Shown here piece by piece: positions 42,914 to 51,680 of a DNA stretch of 64,000 nucleotides (position 1 is the first letter of the stretch; each line of letters begins with the position of its first letter). A model generated the notes under the pieces. That model was not told where the DNA came from. It did no database searches and saw only the letters and a program-made list of their open reading frames with translations. The position numbers and the translations under genes were made by a program. This DNA comes from Sunxiuqinia sp965230765 (lineage in GTDB: Bacteria > Bacteroidota > Bacteroidia > Bacteroidales > Prolixibacteraceae), in contig CBDDLR010000002.1 of the NCBI GenBank assembly GCA_965230765.1, positions 1,105,701-1,169,700 of the forward strand. Reading direction: 5' to 3'.

Positions 42914-44341
42914 TTAATTGCTTTGTGTTACAATTGCTTCGTTCATTCCTCCTGCCTGCATTATTGAACCAATATGTCCATTTCCAGTAGAGGTTATTGT
43001 TCCAAAGTTATTATCACCAGTTTGAAAAATAGAAGCATCATTTAAATCACCTGTTTGCTTTGCAGATGCATAATTGTTACTTCCGTCAACCTGATAAATT
43101 CCATTAGTGTTCCAGTTACCTTCACCAACTTTGTTTCCTTTTCCATCCTGGTTAACAACAGCTTCGTTATTATTTCCACGAGCAGCTACAACTGTTGCCC
43201 AGTTTCCTTCGCCATCTTGTTTTACATTGATGTCATTCAGGCTACCACCAGTTGTTTGAGCAAAGGCTGAGTTTTCTTTGCCCCATTGTTTTGTGATAAT
43301 GAAGTTCTCGCTGCCCGCCTGAGCTATACGAGAGTAGTTATCTTTACCATCCTGGTATTGATCACTAACTCCTTTTCCATTAAATACATTAGCAATAGCT
43401 TCATTGCCACCAGCCCCTTTTTGCATTTGATAACTTTCAGCTCCATCAGGTGCAGCCCATCCGTTAGTTTGTTTAATTGTTGCTTTGTTACCGACACCTC
43501 CAATTTGAGTCTGTTTGGCATATTGTCCATTTTTTATTTGCTCTATCAAAGCTGAATTATCAGAACCTCCTTCTTGCTTGGTGTATGCTTCATTATTATC
43601 AGAAGTTTCAACTGGTCTTCCAACCCATTCCCCGACACGTTGAATAGCCACATTATCCATACCATCAACTTGTTCAATCTTTTGATAGTTATCATTACCC
43701 TTACCATGAACTGAATTAAGCAGGTATTGGTTTGCTTCATTTCTTTTACCCCTAAGCTGCTTAATATACATTTCATTTCCACCTCCAATTACATCATATT
43801 CACCCATCATCTGATTAGCTACTTGATCCATACCATCTTCTTGGATTGCAGTTGTTTTACTACCAAATGAATTTACAAGAACATTTACTTCTCCACCTTT
43901 ATTACCTCCTTTTTGCATAACTTTAACAGTATTCCCGTTTCGTTTTACATCCACATTCGCCACATTGGTTTTCCCATCTTGCTTCACATAGATATCATGT
44001 CCCCAATAGGATTGAGATTCTACATTGGCTTCATTACCTTCGCCATCTTGGTCAACAACAACTTTATTGATTGGTGACCCACCAAAGGTTTCAAAATTTT
44101 GATCAACATCCACCGAGTTGCTTTTACCCTTTTGGTCAACAATCGTCTTGTTTTCTATATCTGCACTACGAAAAGTTGCATCCTGGTCAATATCAGAAGT
44201 GTTCATTTTTCCATCCTGATTAACTTTCGCATAATTTGTAGTAGCACCAACTGTCTCCTGGTCAATGACACTAACGTTGCTTTGCGCCATTACAAAAGAA
44301 ACAGCAAGCAACAAAACAAACAATAAACTTATTTTTCTCAT
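42914..44341 (-). CDS. csgA: Large CsgA-like curlin repeat protein
   Basis: This 475-residue secreted fibre protein has the signal RKISLLFVLLLAVSFVMAQ. The entire mature part is built of roughly twenty curlin-type repeats with the pattern N-x5-Q-x-G-x-x-N (GGVGNKATIKQTNGW, QDGKGNKVGEGNW, KQTGDLNDASIFQTGDNN). E. coli CsgA has five repeats and about 150 residues, so this is threefold larger. Many repeats contain aspartates and asymmetric loops, suggesting regulated amyloid formation. The start at 44341 aligns its signal with that of the paralogue upstream; 26 bp separate them. Confidence 0.88.
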   Translation of the reverse strand: MRKISLLFVLLLAVSFVMAQSNVSVIDQETVGATTNYAKVNQDGKMNTSDIDQDATFRSADIENKTIVDQKGKSNSVDVDQNFETFGGSPINKVVVDQDGEGNEANVESQSYWGHDIYVKQDGKTNVANVDVKRNGNTVKVMQKGGNKGGEVNVLVNSFGSKTTAIQEDGMDQVANQMMGEYDVIGGGNEMYIKQLRGKRNEANQYLLNSVHGKGNDNYQKIEQVDGMDNVAIQRVGEWVGRPVETSDNNEAYTKQEGGSDNSALIEQIKNGQYAKQTQIGGVGNKATIKQTNGWAAPDGAESYQMQKGAGGNEAIANVFNGKGVSDQYQDGKDNYSRIAQAGSENFIITKQWGKENSAFAQTTGGSLNDINVKQDGEGNWATVVAARGNNNEAVVNQDGKGNKVGEGNWNTNGIYQVDGSNNYASAKQTGDLNDASIFQTGDNNFGTITSTGNGHIGSIMQAGGMNEAIVTQSN

Positions 44342-44367
44342 AATCAATAATTTTATCAAAACACTTA

Positions 44368-45537
44368 CTATTGAATCTGAACAATAGATGCAGAATTATT
44401 ATTTCCAAATTGCATCATGGTAGCAACATTCTGATTTGATCCTTGTTGCCACAACAGTGCTTCATTTCCAATTCCATCTTGCTGTATTATTGCAAAGTCG
44501 TCTTTACCTTGCCTAAGTCCAATAACATTTAAATCCCCAGCTTGGTAGCTTTCATAAGATAATGTAGCCCCATTAAATTGCTCAGCATCATGATTTTCCC
44601 AAAATGAAAGTTTATCACTAGGATTTTTGTGCACACCTGCTACAATATTTTTGTCACCATCTTGAGTAAAATAAGCGTTTCTGGAAGGCTGCAAACTACC
44701 AGCGAAGTAGCCAAGAGAATTATCATTGCCTGTTTGTGTTAACTTAAATAAGTTATTGTCTCCTAATTGCATCATTTTTGCTTTATTAGAATTACCTATT
44801 TGATCAATTAGTACATTATTGTTTTTTGTATTTAATACAGGAGCAGTAAAGTCATAATTAAGATCTGTATAAATCCAGCCTTGAGTTATTGATACTAAAT
44901 TATCGTTTCCATTTTGAAGGATATTGATTTTATTATTATTACCTCCATATTGCCATACTCTTGCACTATTACCATTTTTGTGTTGTTCTATATCGACTTT
45001 ACTATTTGTAGCATATAGCTTAGGTCCATTCCACCATGATCCTTCCCATCCTTGATAAATATATACATCGTTACTATTTCCATCCTGAACTGAAGTCGCT
45101 TCATTATTATTCCCCCATTGACCAACATTGCTGAAGTTTGAGTTGCCTGTTTGTACAACACTTGCATCGTTGTTATTAGCATACATATTATATGTCGGAG
45201 GATTAGCAGAACCTGTGTAATCATCATAATAGTCTTTTGTCAAACCCTGTTGGACATAACCTTTATTTGACCCTCCTACTTGATCAACAGTAGCTATGTT
45301 GTTGTTACCTCTCAACTGATCCGCAACACCAACATTGTTATTACCATCTTGCTTAACAGTACCCAAGTTCTTAGTTCCATACTGATGGATTGTTCCATCA
45401 TTTTTAGCTCCAATTTGCTTAACTAAAGCATCATTTTTATCACCGTCTTGCTCAGTTAAAGCTACATTGTTCTGTGTCTGTGCCATCACAAATGCTACAG
45501 CCAACATCATTAAAAATAATAAACTTAGTTTTTTCAT
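44368..45537 (-). CDS. csgA: CsgA-like curlin repeat protein, first gene of operon
   Basis: This 389-residue secreted protein has a signal (KKLSLLFLMMLAVAFVMAQ) nearly identical to that of the next gene. It contains about twenty curlin repeats (EQDGDKNDALVKQIGAKND, VQTGNSNFSNVGQWGNNNE, IDQIGNSNKAKMMQLGDNN). Asparagines and glutamines recur at the two strand edges of each repeat, as in the beta-solenoid model of curli. Several longer insertions (for example WEGSWWNGPKLYATNS) interrupt the ladder. It is the promoter-proximal gene of the csg operon. The start at 45537 is set by the signal peptide. Confidence 0.88.
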   Translation of the reverse strand: MKKLSLLFLMMLAVAFVMAQTQNNVALTEQDGDKNDALVKQIGAKNDGTIHQYGTKNLGTVKQDGNNNVGVADQLRGNNNIATVDQVGGSNKGYVQQGLTKDYYDDYTGSANPPTYNMYANNNDASVVQTGNSNFSNVGQWGNNNEATSVQDGNSNDVYIYQGWEGSWWNGPKLYATNSKVDIEQHKNGNSARVWQYGGNNNKINILQNGNDNLVSITQGWIYTDLNYDFTAPVLNTKNNNVLIDQIGNSNKAKMMQLGDNNLFKLTQTGNDNSLGYFAGSLQPSRNAYFTQDGDKNIVAGVHKNPSDKLSFWENHDAEQFNGATLSYESYQAGDLNVIGLRQGKDDFAIIQQDGIGNEALLWQQGSNQNVATMMQFGNNNSASIVQIQ

Positions 45538-45761
45538 AATTTTGATTTTAATGTTGCTCCATTTTTGCACCAAACAGACCATAAAACTTTTGCGAACAGG
45601 TTTTGATTTTCAATAAAACATCGGATTGATCAAGTCCTCCGTCCTACAGAACCAGTGTTTGAGATTATTTGTTATATTTGGACTGCTATGTCTCCATTCT
45701 CCTGCATTGTTCACGTTGGTTTTTATCTTCTGTTCGGTGCAGGGGGTGGAGATTTTCCCCC

Positions 45762-45953
45762 TTAGTTAGTTTGGTTTTCTTTTTTTGCAACTATTCTCAA
45801 AAATAAATCAAACGGTATGGCCGTTATCCTTGCTGCAAAAAGAATCCCTGTTTCTAATAATTCTCCAACTATACTCTTGTTTTTATAATTTTTTTTTAAA
45901 AAATCTACACATAGTAAGCATAGAAATTTACATGATTTCAATATGGTATTCAT
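45762..45953 (-). CDS. Possible small hypothetical protein
   Basis: This frame encodes 63 residues with four cysteines near the N-terminus (SCKFLCLLCVDFL) and a basic C-terminus. It has no recognisable family, and its codon context is AT-rich like the surrounding non-coding DNA. It could be a chance open frame upstream of the curli operon. It is listed only because nothing else occupies the stretch. Confidence 0.2.
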   Translation of the reverse strand: MNTILKSCKFLCLLCVDFLKKNYKNKSIVGELLETGILFAARITAIPFDLFLRIVAKKENQTN

Positions 45954-46963
45954 AACATTGCCAATAATTACTTATCTGTTCATATAAGCACTCTTACATG
46001 TCATCATCCATCAAAATATGCAAACCAGTTATCAGGGTGATTTTGAAAAAGGAAAACTGCATCTCCACAATCAAGAATAATCGTTCAACTGCAAAATCCT
46101 TCTATCTGTATATCTTTATAAATCCAAAAGCCGGGGTTAAAGCTTTTCCAAAATCGCAGTATAAAGATTGACATTTGTTCAGTTCAATCCTATAAGTAAA
46201 AACCACATTCTTTTTAAAAAAATAATTAGTGAAAATACCTATTGAATAGTTTCTTTCCCCACTCTCCGTTGTTTACAAAGAAGGAAAAACGATTGAGTGT
46301 TTTAGGCGTAAGCTTAAAAAGATGAAGTTATTTATATGCCATAGTTGATTTATTTTCAGTTTTTGATCCACTAGTGTTCGGTTAAGAATAGATTAATGGC
46401 TTAAGCTCCTTTTATTCCCGGATTTCATGGGATCAGTTTCAAAAGTTGTGGATTATGTTTTTGAAATATCTGGCTCAAGAATTTCGTCCCACCCCGATGG
46501 ACGGATGACGGACCAACCAATAAGGTTTGTTTTAGGTATTTAGCACCAGCCTACTAAGGTTGGAACAAGAAATAAGGTTTTAAGGCCTTCTTAAACCTTA
46601 TCCACGGCCAAACACCTTAATAGAAAATTCAAAACAACCCACCCCTAACCTTATTCTCCTACCGTCATATTGTGTGTTTAAAAAAAGTACATTTATTGGG
46701 GATGGTGTGGTTTGCAACCGTTTCCTTATTTATTGGATCTTGGAATTTTGCCAGAGCAATATAGGGGTTCCATCTCTTTTATAGAGATGACATCCCTTAT
46801 ATCGAACGAACGAAGGGAAGTTAGGTCTGGCGAATTCCGATTCTTCAAATAAAATGTGGTTTAGAGCATCACCCGGGGATTTTCAACAACAAAGGCTTGC
46901 AAATGCAAGCCTTTTCTTTTTAACTCCTGTTTGTATGGCAATATATTTTCAGCAATAAAATAA
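45954..46963. other. About 1 kb without a recognisable gene upstream of the curli operon
   Basis: No open frame here looks coding. Visible structures are a hairpin from AAGGTTTTAAGG with CCTTCTTAAACCTT (46572-46601), a CATCTCT/AGAGATG hairpin near 46770, and the terminator at 46891-46914. Stretches such as the one around 46370-46520 read like remnants of a lost gene, but I could not assign them. It may hold long-range regulatory DNA for the curli genes, or decayed mobile DNA. Confidence 0.5.
46891..46914. terminator. Intrinsic terminator, copy of the post-cysN hairpin
   Basis: AAAGGCTTGCA pairs with TGCAAGCCTTT, followed by CTTTT. The 22 stem-loop bases and the preceding ACAAC are the same as at 39084-39107. 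It follows the gene at 46964-47269 on the minus strand. Confidence 0.75.
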
Positions 46964-47269
46964 TCAATTTCGCACATCAGATTCCCATCTTCTAATTTTT
47001 TGGGCTACTTTACCGGGTTCTGTCTTACTATCGTTCTTAGTCAATGATTTCGATTTTTTCTTCTTACGACTATCTGCATCTGTCGTATTTTGTTCCTGAA
47101 GCGTTGAATCAACTTTAAGGCTCATCTCATTGATAATGGTATCTTTTTGCAATACAACTGATTCTTCAGTTGCTGCCTGTACTGCAGACACCACTGATGT
47201 ATAGCTTTTCTGGAGCAAAAACACCAAAACAACAAATAGAGAAATAAATATTAATTGCAGTCTTCTCAT
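46964..47269 (-). CDS. Small membrane-anchored hypothetical protein
   Basis: This predicts 101 residues with one N-terminal membrane segment or uncleaved signal (LQLIFISLFVVLVFLLQ). A polar, lysine-rich tail follows (DSRKKKKSKSLTKNDSK) and ends KIRRWESDVRN. I do not recognise a family. The basic, unstructured tail would be periplasmic if the hydrophobic part is a signal anchor. It stands alone with a terminator on its 3' side. Confidence 0.5.
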   Translation of the reverse strand: MRRLQLIFISLFVVLVFLLQKSYTSVVSAVQAATEESVVLQKDTIINEMSLKVDSTLQEQNTTDADSRKKKKSKSLTKNDSKTEPGKVAQKIRRWESDVRN

Positions 47270-47467
47270 TGTATAAGTATTTTATAACTACATTTAAATA
47301 CTACATCAAAATTACTCAGACAGAGCAAGTCCTACAATGAGTGTTTATACTAGATTATCATGTACTTTATATAGGTGAAATCCCCTAGTTTATAAGTTGT
47401 TAATAACTGAAACAAAAAAGCAATGGTTATTCAATGAATTTTTAATATATTATGTAAGGTGCGGGTG

Positions 47468-47653
47468 TTATTGAACTAAGAATGACTTTGATTTTTGCCC
47501 TTGGTGTAAATCTTTTAATGAACAGTCAGAAGCACAATTCCCACATTTCCCATTACTGGCAGTTTTAGGTTTTAAAGGAAGTGCCAGATATATCTTATAT
47601 ATGGCTGTAACTACCGCAGCTGAAACGATTAGATATGTGATTATTTCCTGCAT
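47468..47653 (-). CDS. FeoB-associated Cys-rich membrane protein
   Basis: This 61-residue protein has one N-terminal membrane helix (EIITYLIVSAAVVTAIYKIY) and a short cytoplasmic tail with GKCGNCASDCSLKD. This is the FeoB-associated Cys-rich family, which commonly follows feoB and may serve the role of FeoC in Bacteroidota and Firmicutes. I chose ATG at 47653; the TTG codon just before it is an alternative. It follows feoAB by 20 bp on the same strand. Confidence 0.85.
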   Translation of the reverse strand: MQEIITYLIVSAAVVTAIYKIYLALPLKPKTASNGKCGNCASDCSLKDLHQGQKSKSFLVQ

Positions 47654-47673
47654 CAATCAAATTATAAACTCCA

Positions 47674-50130
47674 TTAAAAGAACAAACTAAAGAGATGAAA
47701 GGTTGCATATGAAAGCAACCATGCCAGCCCAGTTGTATAAAACATGGCAAAAAGTGCCCATTTTAGCTTTCCTGATTCATTTCGAATGGTTGCAATAACA
47801 CCTATACATGGGAAATAAATCAATACAAAAACAAGAAATGCCATAGCTACAGGTATAGAAATAACCTGTTTACCTTTTTTCTCGCCAGAAGTATATTTTT
47901 CATTTTTAAGCTTTTGGGATAAACCAACCGCATCTTCTTCGTCATCCACCTGGTACAAAACGCCCATGGTACTCACAATAATCTCTTTAGCTGGCAATCC
48001 TGCAAGCAAGCTCACACTCATTTTCCAGTCAAAACCCAACGGGCGCATAACAGGCTCCATAAACTCTCCTACCCTTCCCAAATAAGAGTTTCTGAGCCGT
48101 ATTGATTCTTGAGCTAATTCCAATTCTTGTATCGTTGAGTTACTTTCTTCTGATGAATCATTTTGAAGCAGTTCAATTTGTGATTGTAACTGAATTGTAT
48201 CTTCACTTTCCCTGGGGAAATATCCTAAAGCCCATATAATTATTACCCCTATCAAAATAACTCCTGCAATTTTCTTCAAATACTGGTATGATTTGTCCCA
48301 CATGTGAACCAAAATATTCTTCATGGTTGGAACACGGTATGGCGGGAGCTCCATTACGAAAGGCGTTTCCTTGTTTCTAAACAAGGTTTTGTTAAAAATC
48401 TGGGCAGTTAAAAATGCCAATAAAATTCCGGTGAAATAAATACCGGCAAGCACTAAGCCAGGCCGATTGGGGAAAAATGCCGAAATGAACAAAACGTACA
48501 CAGGCAACCTTGCACTGCACGACATAAAAGGAACAATCAGCATGGTTAACAGCCTGTCCCCTGGGCTGCGAAGAGTGCGCGTGGCCATAATTGCAGGCAC
48601 ATTGCAACCAAAGCCCATCACCATTGGAATAAAGGATCGACCGTGCAATCCAAACGAGTGCATGATCTTATCCATTATAAACGCTGCCCTCGCCATGTAG
48701 CCCGTATCTTCCATCAGCGAAATAAAAAAGAACAGGATTAAAATATTGGGGAGAAACACCAGCACACTACCAGTACCATCAATTATACCATTGGTAATTA
48801 AATCCCGAAGCATTCCTGCTGGCATAATTTGGGTAACCAAATCACTTAAAAACCCAACAAAGTTCTCGATCCATGTCATTGGATAACTTCCAAGCTTAAA
48901 AGTTCCATAAAAGGCTGTCAATATCAAAATTGCAAATACTGGTAATCCAAGGATTGGATGGGTTAGCAATTGGTCAATGCGCTCTGATCGGGATATTGAT
49001 GTCTTTACTTTGTGCTTGTAAGTATCTTTCAAGGCACCGGCAATAAAGCCATATTTTGCATCGGTAATTACTGTTTCGCTGTCTTCGTTGTATATTTTTT
49101 CAATCCGGCTACACTCCTGTACCGTAGCCTGTTTTATTTCATCAAAATTGGGATACCTTGACAATCTAAAAAGTGTTTCATTGTCCTTTTCCAGCAACTT
49201 TATTGCCAAAAAACGGGAAGAGATTTTATCCGTAATTGGCCTGTTCTCTCTAATAATTGGCCGAATCTTATTGATGGACTTTTCAATCTCCTGCCCATAA
49301 TTTATGTGAATATGCCTAACAATTGGATCCTGATCTTCATAAACCTCAATGGACTTTTCAAGCAATTCATCAATCCCTTTACCTTTTGAGCTTACCGTTG
49401 GGATGATTGGGATTCCAATCATTTTGCCCAATTTATCGAAATCAAATTTGTCGTTATTCTTCAACAGCTCATCATACATGTTCAAAGCACAAATCACCTT
49501 AATATCCATGTCAATCAGCTGGGTTGTTAGAAATAAATTCCGCTCAAGGTTTGACGAATCGATAACATTTATTACAATATCGGGAGTTTGTTTCCAGATA
49601 TATTTCCGAACATATATTTCTTCCGGCGAATAGGCTGTCAGTGAATAAGTTCCTGGAAGATCAATTAAATTGAAGCGATATCCTTTTTTCTTAAAATGAG
49701 CTTTTTTGGCATCAATTGTAACACCGCTGTAGTTTCCAACATGTTCCTTCGAACCAGAGAGATAATTAAACAAGGTAGTTTTACCACAATTGGGATTACC
49801 TACAAGAGCGATATTAATTTCACGCCCCTTTTCGTTGGCAGATTTTTTTAGTTCTTCCAAATCAATCACTCCTTCATAACTGGATTGCGAATCGAGCTGG
49901 GTCTCATTTACCGAAACAACCTCAATCAAATGCGCTTCCGATCTTCGAAGGGTAATATTGTATTCCAGGATTTTGAATTCAATGGGGCCTTTAAATGGGG
50001 TATTTTTGATAACCTTCACTTCTTTTCCCTTCACGAATCCCATCTCAGTTATTCTCTTTCTAAACGATCCGTGTCCAAGTACCTTTGTAATAATTACGGT
50101 TTCATTATTTGCAACCTCTGATAACCTCAC
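47674..50130 (-). CDS. feoB: Fused FeoA-FeoB ferrous iron transporter
   Basis: This 818-residue protein combines an SH3-like FeoA domain (residues 1-75, RKRITEMGFVKGKEVKVI) with FeoB. FeoB has G1 GNPNCGKTT at residues 111-119, switch GNYSGVTIDAKK, G3 DLPGTYSL, and a membrane permease half with the gate motifs GFGCNVPAIMATR and SCSARLPVYVLFI. It imports Fe2+ across the inner membrane under G-protein control. The start is a GTG at 50130; a stop lies a few codons upstream in frame and no ATG is available. FeoA-FeoB fusions are usual in Bacteroidota. Confidence 0.95.
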   Translation of the reverse strand: MRLSEVANNETVIITKVLGHGSFRKRITEMGFVKGKEVKVIKNTPFKGPIEFKILEYNITLRRSEAHLIEVVSVNETQLDSQSSYEGVIDLEELKKSANEKGREINIALVGNPNCGKTTLFNYLSGSKEHVGNYSGVTIDAKKAHFKKKGYRFNLIDLPGTYSLTAYSPEEIYVRKYIWKQTPDIVINVIDSSNLERNLFLTTQLIDMDIKVICALNMYDELLKNNDKFDFDKLGKMIGIPIIPTVSSKGKGIDELLEKSIEVYEDQDPIVRHIHINYGQEIEKSINKIRPIIRENRPITDKISSRFLAIKLLEKDNETLFRLSRYPNFDEIKQATVQECSRIEKIYNEDSETVITDAKYGFIAGALKDTYKHKVKTSISRSERIDQLLTHPILGLPVFAILILTAFYGTFKLGSYPMTWIENFVGFLSDLVTQIMPAGMLRDLITNGIIDGTGSVLVFLPNILILFFFISLMEDTGYMARAAFIMDKIMHSFGLHGRSFIPMVMGFGCNVPAIMATRTLRSPGDRLLTMLIVPFMSCSARLPVYVLFISAFFPNRPGLVLAGIYFTGILLAFLTAQIFNKTLFRNKETPFVMELPPYRVPTMKNILVHMWDKSYQYLKKIAGVILIGVIIIWALGYFPRESEDTIQLQSQIELLQNDSSEESNSTIQELELAQESIRLRNSYLGRVGEFMEPVMRPLGFDWKMSVSLLAGLPAKEIIVSTMGVLYQVDDEEDAVGLSQKLKNEKYTSGEKKGKQVISIPVAMAFLVFVLIYFPCIGVIATIRNESGKLKWALFAMFYTTGLAWLLSYATFHLFSLFF

Positions 50131-50179
50131 TCCCCAATTCTGTATTTATGCTAATTTGAATTAAATAAAAATAACCATG

Positions 50180-50213
50180 CAAAGATATTTAAGTTTTTAA
50201 AAAAACTTTCAAA
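50180..50213 (-). promoter_or_regulatory. Probable feoAB promoter
   Basis: On the minus strand TATCTTTG (50180-50187) fits TAnnTTTG, with TTTG about 22 bases upstream. It sits about 50 bases before the GTG start. A TAACTTTG box on the other strand (50251-50258) probably serves the divergent gene at 50277. Confidence 0.5.
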
Positions 50214-50276
50214 AATTCAGCAAAAGCGGTGCATACTTTCGTCATTCGTTTAACTTTGCATAAATAATGATATGAG

Positions 50277-51017
50277 ATGGACGAAAACGATTTAAAAAAG
50301 ATTCAAGAAGCGATAGATTCATTGCCCGAAAATTTTAGCATTCTGGAAGAGCAAATTGATGTTGACCTGCAAATGGAGTATTTTGAGCTAGCCCGCTCCA
50401 CAAGGGAAGAAGATGAGATTGAGGGATTGATAAAAACTGCACCAGACTTATTATACAGCGAAGAATGTACTTTTGAGCTAAAAAAGAAGACACTGGTTGG
50501 TCTTGCCGGAATCGATGATGTTGAAGCATTTCGTATAATTGAAAAGTTCCATAAAGAATCGAGCGAAGAATTAAAATCATGGGCAGTTTTGGCCCTACAA
50601 GAAAGCAGGATGGTACTGCAAAGCTCATTATTGGAAGAACAACAAGTTTTTATCTCTACCGGACTGGGTGGCAGGGAACAGAAGATCAGGTATTTCGTCT
50701 CTGTAATGAAACACGACATTGACGAAGATTTTAACGAAACCCAAAAGAAGCTTGTAAAAAGTGAACTAGCTTATTTTTTGAAAGAAAGTGAAGGAGAACT
50801 TGAGGAAGTTGACTTTGATACTGGATTTGCGCTCGCCCTTTTCTTATTTCCCCTTAAACAAAACTTACATCAGGTTTTAAGTTCTTTCATTAAAGAATGT
50901 AACCAGTTTGGAAATTTCCTGAAAGACGATATCATTATCACAAACGTTAAGGCACTGTCTGCCGATGAAATAAGAAACTTCCTTAAAAACAATAAGAAAC
51001 AAACGAATGAAGAATAA
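50277..51017 (+). CDS. HEAT-repeat-like acidic cytoplasmic protein, unknown function
   Basis: This 246-residue, strongly acidic and helical protein has no signal. Paired helices such as FELKKKTLVGLAGIDDVEAF and ELKSWAVLALQESRMVLQS resemble HEAT/ARM units. The end is KNNKKQTNEE. No enzyme motif is seen. It overlaps the thiamine-binding-like gene by 11 bases, so the pair is co-translated. A scaffold or adapter role is a guess. Confidence 0.6.
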   Translation: MDENDLKKIQEAIDSLPENFSILEEQIDVDLQMEYFELARSTREEDEIEGLIKTAPDLLYSEECTFELKKKTLVGLAGIDDVEAFRIIEKFHKESSEELKSWAVLALQESRMVLQSSLLEEQQVFISTGLGGREQKIRYFVSVMKHDIDEDFNETQKKLVKSELAYFLKESEGELEEVDFDTGFALALFLFPLKQNLHQVLSSFIKECNQFGNFLKDDIIITNVKALSADEIRNFLKNNKKQTNEE

Positions 51018-51303
51018 GATAAACCTCGCCCTTCAGGTTTTACCACAAGCAAAAAACAAAAACAGTTATGAGTTGGTTGATTCTGCCATAGAAGAAATTC
51101 AAAAATCAGGATTGCCTTTTAAAGTGTGCCCATTTGAAACAGTTATTGAAGGGGAATATGATGAAATAATGGCTTTGGTAAAACGGATCCATGAAATACT
51201 GGAAAAAAATGGAACAGAAAAAATGATGACTTACATAAAGATACAAACTGTCTTTCAGCAAGATGTGACAATTGCCGATAAAATGGAAAAATACGAAGAC
51301 TAA
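51007..51303 (+). CDS. MTH1187/YqgV-type thiamine-binding family protein
   Basis: This 98-residue ferredoxin-like-fold protein has LALQVLPQ at the start, then AIEEIQKSGLPFKVCPFETV and IEGEYDEIMALVKRIHE, the pattern of the MTH1187/YkoF thiamine-binding family. Related YkoF domains bind thiamine; the physiological role of the single-domain proteins is unclear. It overlaps the upstream HEAT-like gene and is followed by the tRNA-Arg promoter. Confidence 0.75.
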   Translation: MKNKINLALQVLPQAKNKNSYELVDSAIEEIQKSGLPFKVCPFETVIEGEYDEIMALVKRIHEILEKNGTEKMMTYIKIQTVFQQDVTIADKMEKYED

Positions 51304-51318
51304 AAAAACTTTATTTTA

Positions 51319-51350
51319 TTGACCATTCTTTAAGAAAAGTATTATATTTG
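51319..51350 (+). promoter_or_regulatory. Ancestral tRNA-Arg promoter
   Basis: TTG (51319-51321) and TATATTTG (51343-51350) form a Bacteroidota-type promoter placed 20 bases before the duplicated tRNA 5' half. No comparable box lies near the intact tRNA. Expression of the intact tRNA therefore probably depends on read-through from here across the endonuclease gene. Confidence 0.7.
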
Positions 51351-51370
51351 CAGCGCTTTAACGCAATCAT

Positions 51371-51423
51371 GGACCTGTAGCTTAATTGGATACCTGCCTG
51401 CCGGCAGGCAGGGAGTACCTGAC
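51371..51423 (+). pseudogene. tRNA-Arg 5' half interrupted by a 20-bp palindrome
   Basis: GGACCTGTAGCTTAATTGG through position 51392 repeats the first 22 bases of the intact tRNA-Arg at 51666. The perfect palindrome CCTGCCTGCCGGCAGGCAGG (51393-51412) then breaks the D-arm. The tRNA sequence resumes as GAGTACCTGAC (one C-to-T change) up to the anticodon stem, where the endonuclease gene begins. Removing the palindrome restores the tRNA sequence with no loss or duplication. Confidence 0.85.
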
Positions 51424-51425
51424 AA

Positions 51426-51680
51426 ATGAAGTTTTTTGTTTATGCAATAAAGAGTCAATTAGATGGTCGAATTTATGTCGGATTTACATCAGATATTGAC
51501 AGAAGACTACAGGAACATAACTCTGGAAAAACAAAATCGACGAAAGGATTTAAACCCTGGAAATTGATCTATTTTGAAGAGTGTATTGGTAGAGTTGAAG
51601 CAAGAAAAAGAGAGAAATATCTCAAATCCGGTATCGGAAAAGAGTTCTTAAAAAATATAAAAGAAGGACCTGTAGCTTAA
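51426..51680 (+). CDS. GIY-YIG endonuclease ending inside tRNA-Arg
   Basis: This 84-residue single-domain GIY-YIG nuclease (UPF0213/YhbQ-like) starts FFVYAIKSQLDGRIYVGFTS, with the YAI/IYVG motif, the catalytic arginine in DIDRRLQEHNSG, and the glutamate in VEARKREKYLKSG. Its last residues, GPVA and the stop codon, are encoded by the first bases of the intact tRNA-Arg gene. It begins three bases after the duplicated tRNA fragment. The gene is thus wedged exactly between a tRNA 5' half and a whole tRNA, as a tRNA-targeting mobile gene would be. Confidence 0.88.
   Translation: MKFFVYAIKSQLDGRIYVGFTSDIDRRLQEHNSGKTKSTKGFKPWKLIYFEECIGRVEARKREKYLKSGIGKEFLKNIKEGPVA

Noticed and set aside
42914..45537. 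Regular short repeats that might suggest a CRISPR array
   Set aside because: The repeats are imperfect, in frame and encode curlin units with signal peptides; there are no identical repeats with unique spacers and no cas genes.
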